Assembly: GCA_030015575.1 (NCBI GenBank)
Contig: JASDDO010000001.1
Coordinates: 137,907,988-137,971,987 of the forward strand
DNA length: 64,000 nt
Source of the DNA: Agapanthus africanus
Taxonomy: Eukaryota > Streptophyta > Magnoliopsida > Asparagales > Amaryllidaceae
Direction: 5' to 3'
Below are positions 57,117-64,000 of this stretch, piece after piece (the first letter of the stretch is position 1; each line of letters starts with the position of its first letter). A model generated the notes under the pieces. The model was given only the letters and a program-made list of their open reading frames with translations, was not told the DNA's origin and ran no database searches. The position numbers and the translations under genes are program-made.

Positions 57117-59324
57117 TGTAGGGTTCCTAGGCACCCTAATGAGGTCTCACAAGGCATCAACCATGCCAATTTCAAATTCTAACGGTGCCGAGAAACCCAA
57201 GAACGGATCGTTGGCTAGATTTCTAGGCGAAAAAGAAACTAGTTAACAAAATAACTGAAGGAACGGAAATACAACCTTTGTAGATCCGGTCCTCCACCTC
57301 CACGGCTCCGTGATGAAGTCCTCTCCGCTGTCCATATCAAATCCCGGGCTCTAGCGTCGGCTTCATCGGAGAAATGGCGAGCTAGGTCGTCGATGTCCAT
57401 GCCAAAGATGATCTACGTCGAGGCATCGCTAGATCAAGCTCCAACTTCACCAAGTCAAGAAACTTGTGAAGAAAACACACTCTACTACTTGGCAAGAGGT
57501 AGAGGATGAAGAAATAGGAAGTGGGTAGACTTTAGATTTAGATTTCTCACTCATTTCATCAATCCACCATTGATGAAGTGAAGGTTTCTTCAAGTGAAGA
57601 AGATCAAGAAGAAGAAGCTAGTATTATGATAAGATCTTTTAAAATGAAAAGAAAATGAAAACTTATCATAATGTAAACCATGGTCAAGTGTAGAGATTAA
57701 ACCAAGGTTAGTTGGAATGGTTAGGGTTAAGGATGAGATAAGAATGGTTGACTTGATCAAAACTTCAAGAAGCTTCAACATAAAACAAAATAAGCCACCA
57801 TCCTTAAATAATATCCAAAATGATTATATAAATAAATAAATAAATAAGATAATCAAAACCCTAATCATTAACATAACCATGGTTTAAACTTTACACTTAA
57901 CCAAGTTAACATGTATCATCAAACATGATACATGCAAGTGCACAAAAGTATATCACATATACAACTTGTGAACTTCAAGTGAGAAAATCCATTTAAAGTG
58001 AACCGATACTAGTTAATGCAAAGCAATATATCAAATATATAATTATACGTTAAATCATTAAATCAACACTTGATTTAACGATCCGGTCATATCACATATA
58101 ACCGACTAGTATCCAATGTATCGGTTTATCGAATCAATCCTTGATTCGATAACTAGGGTATATCGCATATAACCTAATCGATACATTCATCGCGAGAATG
58201 GAATACGGTATCACATACACGCATTATTCTCGGTCCCGCACATATCTCATATGCGCTCCTATTTCGTTTCGCTTGAGCCAGGAAACCTCTGTGTAGGACT
58301 CTAAAGACTCGTCAATACGCCGGCAGCAGGCGATGATCATATCAAACACCCACAAGCCGCAAGCGGTCTGCTAAACGTAACGGCCACCTGGGTATTGAGC
58401 GATCTGAAGATCGACGAGCAAGCCCGCTCACAATCCAGTGAATCCAACCAGTAACACTACCGTACAGTCCGGTCTGATCGTCTGATATGTCGCATATCTC
58501 GCCTAGGGGTGGTAAACGTCAGACCCCAATAGCTCGATAAGTCGTGTCGATATGAGGTCTATAACAGTTCGAGAAACTACTGGTAACACTTACCAGTAAA
58601 TCTCAGCAACCCTGGCCAGGGATTTCCGGTTATAGCCAATCGAACACAGCGCAACATCAACTCCCTATACCGGGAGAGACGAATCCCCTCCTATCGCTCA
58701 TTGCCTCCATGTGACTCGGGAATGTACCCAAAAACCACCGTTTTGCACGCCCTCTTGGACGTGGTAAGATGGAAATCAAAGCACAGTGGGAACCACACAA
58801 GACTCTATGACGATCTCGGGTCAACAGACTACTCTGTACCAGTGTCACCAGAGAACTGCCATCTAACGTGAGGTATAATACCATCTGGGAGTTCTCGGCG
58901 AGTCCGTCCAGTATACCCAGTCTCTACTGAGCACCCGTATATCATCTCTGATGTCAAACACCAATGGATATGGGATCATCCATCGCCCATCTATATGGGT
59001 CGAGAAGGTATACGCTAGTCTACTCTGGTATATCGATGCCCCGTCTCGATACACCCACGACTAGGGACTTTGAAGGATGTACTTATGGACTACCATGTCC
59101 CCACTAGTATGATCCGCATCATAGTCCAGGTAGTCAAGTACACATCCTAAGGGCTTTACCAACATGTAACAGAGAGACAAACAGTATACACGTTAAGGTA
59201 AAGATCAACCAGATAGCATACTATCATGTCGAGCAAGAAAGTCCTCCCTATATATGTCCCAACATCCACTACAATATACATCCTATGTACAGTAATGGCC
59301 TCTAGGGCATACATATAACTAACA
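57117..59324 (-). repeat. 3' LTR of element L (2.2 kb)
   Basis: The minus strand starts TGTTAGTTATATGTATGCC at 59324 and ends CTAGGAACCCTACA at 57117. It is the inverted counterpart of the B LTR (2960-5187), similar along the full length, with about one difference per ten bases where I compared. No gene. Confidence 0.88.
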
Positions 59325-62100
59325 ATCTCCCACTTGCACTAGGGCCATCTGTAGCAGTGGTTGTAGTATCTCATACTCAACCATCCCATAAAAATCTCTC
59401 TCCGGGAACAGGCCTTTGTGAGTGGATCCGCTGTGTTGTCTTCTGAGTCTACTCTCCTAACCTCGATCACCCTGGAGATCAACCATCTCCATGATCAGGT
59501 GATACTGCCTTAGAATATGTCTGGATCACTGATGGGACCGTCGTTCCTTGGCATAAGCCACAACTCCATTGTCTCACAATGGTAGGAACGTAGTTCATCT
59601 CATGAACCAATATACACCCAAACAGCCTCTTTGGTAGTATCTTAAGTAGCGATGTATCCAGCCTTAATCGTCTAGTATGCCACGGTATCTAGGTTGGAAC
59701 TCTTCCAACATACCGTCCCTGCACTGAGGGTAAAGACAATGCCTGTGACTGACATTCAGTCGTCTTTATCACCCTGGAACCATTCCAGTGATTCTCCCCA
59801 GGATCAACTGATACCATCTCACTACAACTAGTGAGTATCCTAACATCCATTTAGATCTATCTCATAGATCCAAAACACAGGATTTAGGAGGTATCATTTT
59901 TGATCCATATGGAGAATCATTGTGATAAGCGGAGATTGACCGAACGTAGCATAGGAAACTCCTTTCTTATCAAGAGTATGTAATCCACGTACTCTACGAA
60001 GATCGTCACCATACTCCCTACTACCTTTTTGTTTATACAAGGTTCATCTACCATTTTGATGATGTCAAACTCTTTGACTACTTCATCAAAACAGACGTTC
60101 CAACTCCGCGATGCCTGCTTTATCCTATAAAGCATCTTGCACACGTTTCCGCTGCTCCCACTGTCTACGAGGCCCTCTGGCTGTGTACTTATAGACGCTT
60201 TCTTCTAAAACATCATTTAGAAAAGCTGTCATGACACTCAACCACCAGATGTCGTAGTCATGGTATGTAGCCGTGGCAAGTAGGATCCGGATGGACTTAA
60301 GCATAGCCACTGGAAAAAGGTTTCATCATTATCCACGCCTGGTCGATGACGAAAACCTTTAACAAGTCTAGCTTTGAAAGTCTCAACTTTTCCATCTACA
60401 CCAAGTAATCTTCTCAAGATATACTTGCTCCTGATGGGGATTTAACCCTTCAGATATAGCAACCAAAGTCCATACTTTGTTGGTGTACATGGATTCCATC
60501 TCAGATCACTAAGCATCCAGCCATTCTTACAGAGTCTTACTCCTGATAGCCAGATCGAAGCTAGTTGGGTCATCATCTCATGATGCAATCCTTGCTCCCA
60601 CTGTCATAGAGAAACAGAAGTATCTCTCAGGTGGGTGACGAACCCTATTAGATCGGTGGAGAGGCTGAGGTTCGTTGGTAACTATTGAATTCTTTGGTTC
60701 TATCAAATCATCAGCTTCATTTTTATATAGCTAGAACCTTTCCAGTTCTACATAACAGACCTTGCCTCGAGCTTGTCCGGATTTTGCTTTTTAGACATAG
60801 CCCGGACAACCCCAAATCTTAACTAACTTAAGAGATGGGCTGTTCCCTGATCATATCAAATATGAAGTGGTAGGCAACTGATTTGATTTGAACCCTAATC
60901 AATAGGTATGCAGCTTCTCAAGTGCATAACTCCCAAAAGAAAATAGGTAACTCAGCAGTACTCATCATAGAGCACACCATATCATATAGGGTGTATCTGC
61001 TCCGCCCCGATACACCGACGTGCTGTGGCGTATACGGAGGAGTAATTCTGAGAGAGAATCTCATTCTCCTTTGGAATTATCCAGGAATTCCGTGCTCAAG
61101 TATTCTCCTCCTTGATCTCATCATAGGACATAATACTTATACTCGTATTTTGGTTCTCTACTTCTAACTTATATTCTGTGAATATCTCAAAAGGTTCGGA
61201 CTTGTGTTTCAACAGGAACATATGTCTGAATCTTGAGAGATTATCAGAGAATGTAATGAAGTATAAAGAACCAGTCTTGGCATGTGTAGACAGGGGACCT
61301 TACATACATCAACATGTATCATCCCAAGAGTTTACTAACTCTTTCTCTGCTTCCAGTAAACAGAGCTATGGTCATCTTATCACTGTGACATGACTGGCAA
61401 GTTTCACAAGATGTAAATTCAAACTGATTTAAATATGCATCTAAAATGTAACTTCAGCCAGTCGGGTCGCATTGATATGACCTAGTCTACAATACCTCAA
61501 GAAGAATTTGTTCATTTCTGAACTCTTCCTCTTGTGTGTGTTCCGTATACTAAAGAACTGTAGTTTGATTTAGAACATTAATGCTTTTAGATAACGTGCC
61601 TGAACCGATCAACTTTTGATATAGGAAATGTTCAAAACATTATCCAACAATACAAAATTATATCCTTTCTTTACTAATAAAGAGACTGATATGATTTTGT
61701 ATATCAGGTTCGGTATTTAATAGCATTCGTTCAGAATCAATGTATTTGTAATACAGGGTGATAGTGACCAACAGACTTGGCTGCAACACTTGCCCCTTTT
61801 TCTGCCTCATGAAACTTATCACCCGTTCTCAGTCCTCTACCTTTCCGTAGCCCTATGTAACATATTACATATCTGGGATCCTGATCTGGTATCACATACC
61901 CAGGATGTAGAGGATACAGAGAAACAGTTCTGTATAATGAACACACCCGAAGATGATGCATCAGCATGCACTCTCTTCGTTTGGGCGGCACGGGAAATCT
62001 GGTATTCCCCAATTTCCTGCTCTGTCTTATAACAATTATAAGTTGGAGCGGGACCAACGTTCCCCAGCTCAGTATAACAAGCGGGTTCGGTCAATAATCC
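59325..62100 (-). pseudogene. Decayed copia pol (element L)
   Basis: Starts beyond the polypurine tract (59325-59335). RT pieces are at 60310-59917 (MLKSIRILLATATYHDYDIWW; MLYRIKQASRSWNVCFDEVVKEFD; EYVDYILLIRKEF, with YVDD changed to YVDY). The linker is near 60600-60700, degraded integrase at 60930-61400 and GAG-pre-integrase at 61480-61600. The same three deletions as in B occur at about 60750, 59836 and 59784. Not translatable. Confidence 0.82.
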
Positions 62101-64000
62101 GTATTATTATCTTGATTAAGGCGTGATATGGTCGCTACTTGGAGAGAGAGAGAAGAAAACACTCAGCGTGCGCTCTTGCAAGAATAGATTGGTTATTATT
62201 TTATCTAATCAGGATGGCTCCCACTGCTTTTTATCAAATCTTCCTTCAAACCCTAAAAGGAAAGACTAGCCGGGATTAATTACACACTACAAGTTCGCCA
62301 ATCTTTCGGCCAGGCCAGTGTCGGTACTTTGAGGGAGGTCCCCCGTGCTTTCGCACGAACCTAATTAATGTAAACCTCATTTTCCCAGAGGCGTAACATC
62401 GTTAACACCTTTCTAGACACCTACTTGATCGGCTAATTGTAATGTATAAAACTCTCCCAGGAGTAACTCTTACTCGCAGCGGGTATCGGGATCCAACTAT
62501 CTCATAGAAGGTATGCAATCTTATTGCAAATTTCAACACTTGAAATTCTCGATATATTTTGCCCCTAGTGTTCTATGACCTTGACGAATGCCAAACAACC
62601 CATAGTCCACTAGTCAAGTTCAACCCGTACATTTCTTGATTGAACTAAACCCACCCGCACGACCCTTGACGAATGCCAAACAACGCCGTATGAATACCCT
62701 AATCCAATCGCATCATATGCTCAAGCAGATAAATACTAGTTAGCTACCGTACACTACGCCTTGACGAATGTCAAACTACCGCAGCACGAATACTAACTAG
62801 TACATATCTGAAATGACGGAGGGCTACGACAGGTTTTTCTGAAAACCTATTGCGTAATGAACTTGATATCGTTGTAGAATCAAATGATTTTGAAATGGAG
62901 TGTTTTTGAGGCTTTTCTAGTTTTGCTAAAGGAGTCACTCCCGGTGAAGGGATCGTCGGCCCTTTCCTCGTCGAATGAGGTGCGGGATATATCACATATA
63001 TCACTGTGCAAAGCAAAACTCTTAAAAGCAATCAGAAGACAAACCGAGTGTGTAGCATCTGCCAGTTATTGCTAAAGGAGTCACTCCCGGTGAAGGGATC
63101 TCGGTCCTTTCCTCATCGAATAAGGTGCAGGAAATATCACATATACCGCTGTGCAAAGCAAGAACTGTAGCTACCTGTTTTATTTTTGAAATTCAATTCT
63201 ACTACATCTTAGGTTTCTTTTATTTCATTAATCACATTAATGAAGTCCCATCATTTAAGTACCTAAACATCACAGATAAATACGACGTACACTTATGCCA
63301 TCCGCATTCGCCTCGATGTCCCCTCGTGCACCGTTAGGTTAGGTAACTAACGGCAGAGCGGGGCAGGGCTAGCGCGGGTGTAAAACATAAGTAACGCCTA
63401 TATAATATATCATATATACTATATACAGTATCTATCACAGAACATCACATGATCACATCACAGATATCGCAGCAGAAGAATCATATGAAATATTGGATAT
63501 ACTAGGACGTCCGTGTTTTCAATACGAGCCAGTATAAAATACGGATTCCACGGTCGCGATGAATAGCCAAACCCATACCCCTAGACCCCTACGAGAGCGG
63601 CAAGCAACCCTACCAATTCTAGAGTTAGGAGACCCGGACTCGACTCCTCGAGATGGTCTCCTATTGAACCCTAGAACCCGGTTACTTGTGCTCCCCTCCT
63701 TGGGTCTATCCTAGTACGGAAAAGTAAATAATATACAAAGGGTGACAACTTCCGCAACCTGGAAGTGCCCCAAAAAAAGAATATTACATACAAGTTTTTA
63801 CATGAATGAAAATGAAAAACACTCATCTCACATAAAAACCCCCCAGCTATTCAAACACGACGATCCAATATAACATATCCAGCAACACATAACATCACAT
63901 GTCATCAACGTAAGTAAATATGCGTATCCCAATTGTCGTTGACATATAGCAACGAAACCGACGATAACACATGTTACACTTACGGCCACAGAAAAGAAAG
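62101..64000 (-). other. Gag-less leader of element L
   Basis: Conserved non-coding leader homologous to that of A (7200-9000). It includes a near-direct repeat of about 70 bp, GCTAAAGGAGTCACTCCCGG, at 62926 and 63072. No gag ORF is visible. The primer site and 5' LTR lie beyond the window. Confidence 0.7.

Overview
This window reads as a plant nuclear, heterochromatin-like block made almost entirely of transposable elements. The supports are plant-type copia polyproteins primed from initiator tRNA-Met, a gypsy primer site that fits plant tRNA-Asp, and a CACTA (En/Spm) DNA transposon with a TNP2-type transposase and a Ptta/En-Spm (Transposase_24-like) gene. The species cannot be told from the sequence. 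I found no convincing host gene, tRNA, rRNA or CRISPR. Family names rest on motif recognition, not database searches. Element letters A to M are labels used only here.

Left block (1-17061 plus 31789-~32400): nested copia elements with 2.0-2.3 kb LTRs. Element C (+) is the host. Element A (-, 5' LTR 9684-11839, pol 5188-7060) is inserted into C. Element B (+, decayed pol 1-2948, 3' LTR 2960-5187) is inserted into A. A solo LTR (D, 12443-14441) also splits C's pol.

Central block (17799-31788): a CACTA element with both ends, inserted into C's 3' LTR and flanked by TAA duplications. It carries palindromic subterminal repeats, a TNP2 gene (29328-21341, minus) and a second gene (21450-18589, minus) whose 11 phased exons leave an open frame. 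TNP2 is broken by an in-frame amber codon and by a 4.2 kb solo gypsy LTR (21696-25917, TSD TAAGC). The end upstream of TNP2 holds hairpins, a 177-bp direct repeat exactly 600 bp apart and a CCCCAG/CCCTAA array.

Right-centre (32401-43722): a truncated gypsy LTR, then the 5' end of copia element E (-) whose LTR contains solo LTR F. E sits in copia H (-). H's LTR carries eight near-palindromic GACGTC-type sites, mostly about 21 or 42 bp apart, next to a TATA box. A copia 3' end (G, +) follows. 43723-46245 is anonymous AT-rich DNA.

Right block (46251-64000): copia J (-, both LTRs, TSD GTTAA, RT core deleted). Then comes the 5' end of a gypsy element M (+, tRNA-Asp-type primer site, gag start at 53631). 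Copia K (-) is inserted in M, and copia L (-) is inserted in K. L is an inverted copy of the same sublineage as B at the other end of the window. B and L share three internal pol deletions, so the family appears to have been copied in an already defective form. Nothing here works as an operon. The logic is one of nested insertions, trans-mobilised defective elements and solo-LTR formation.
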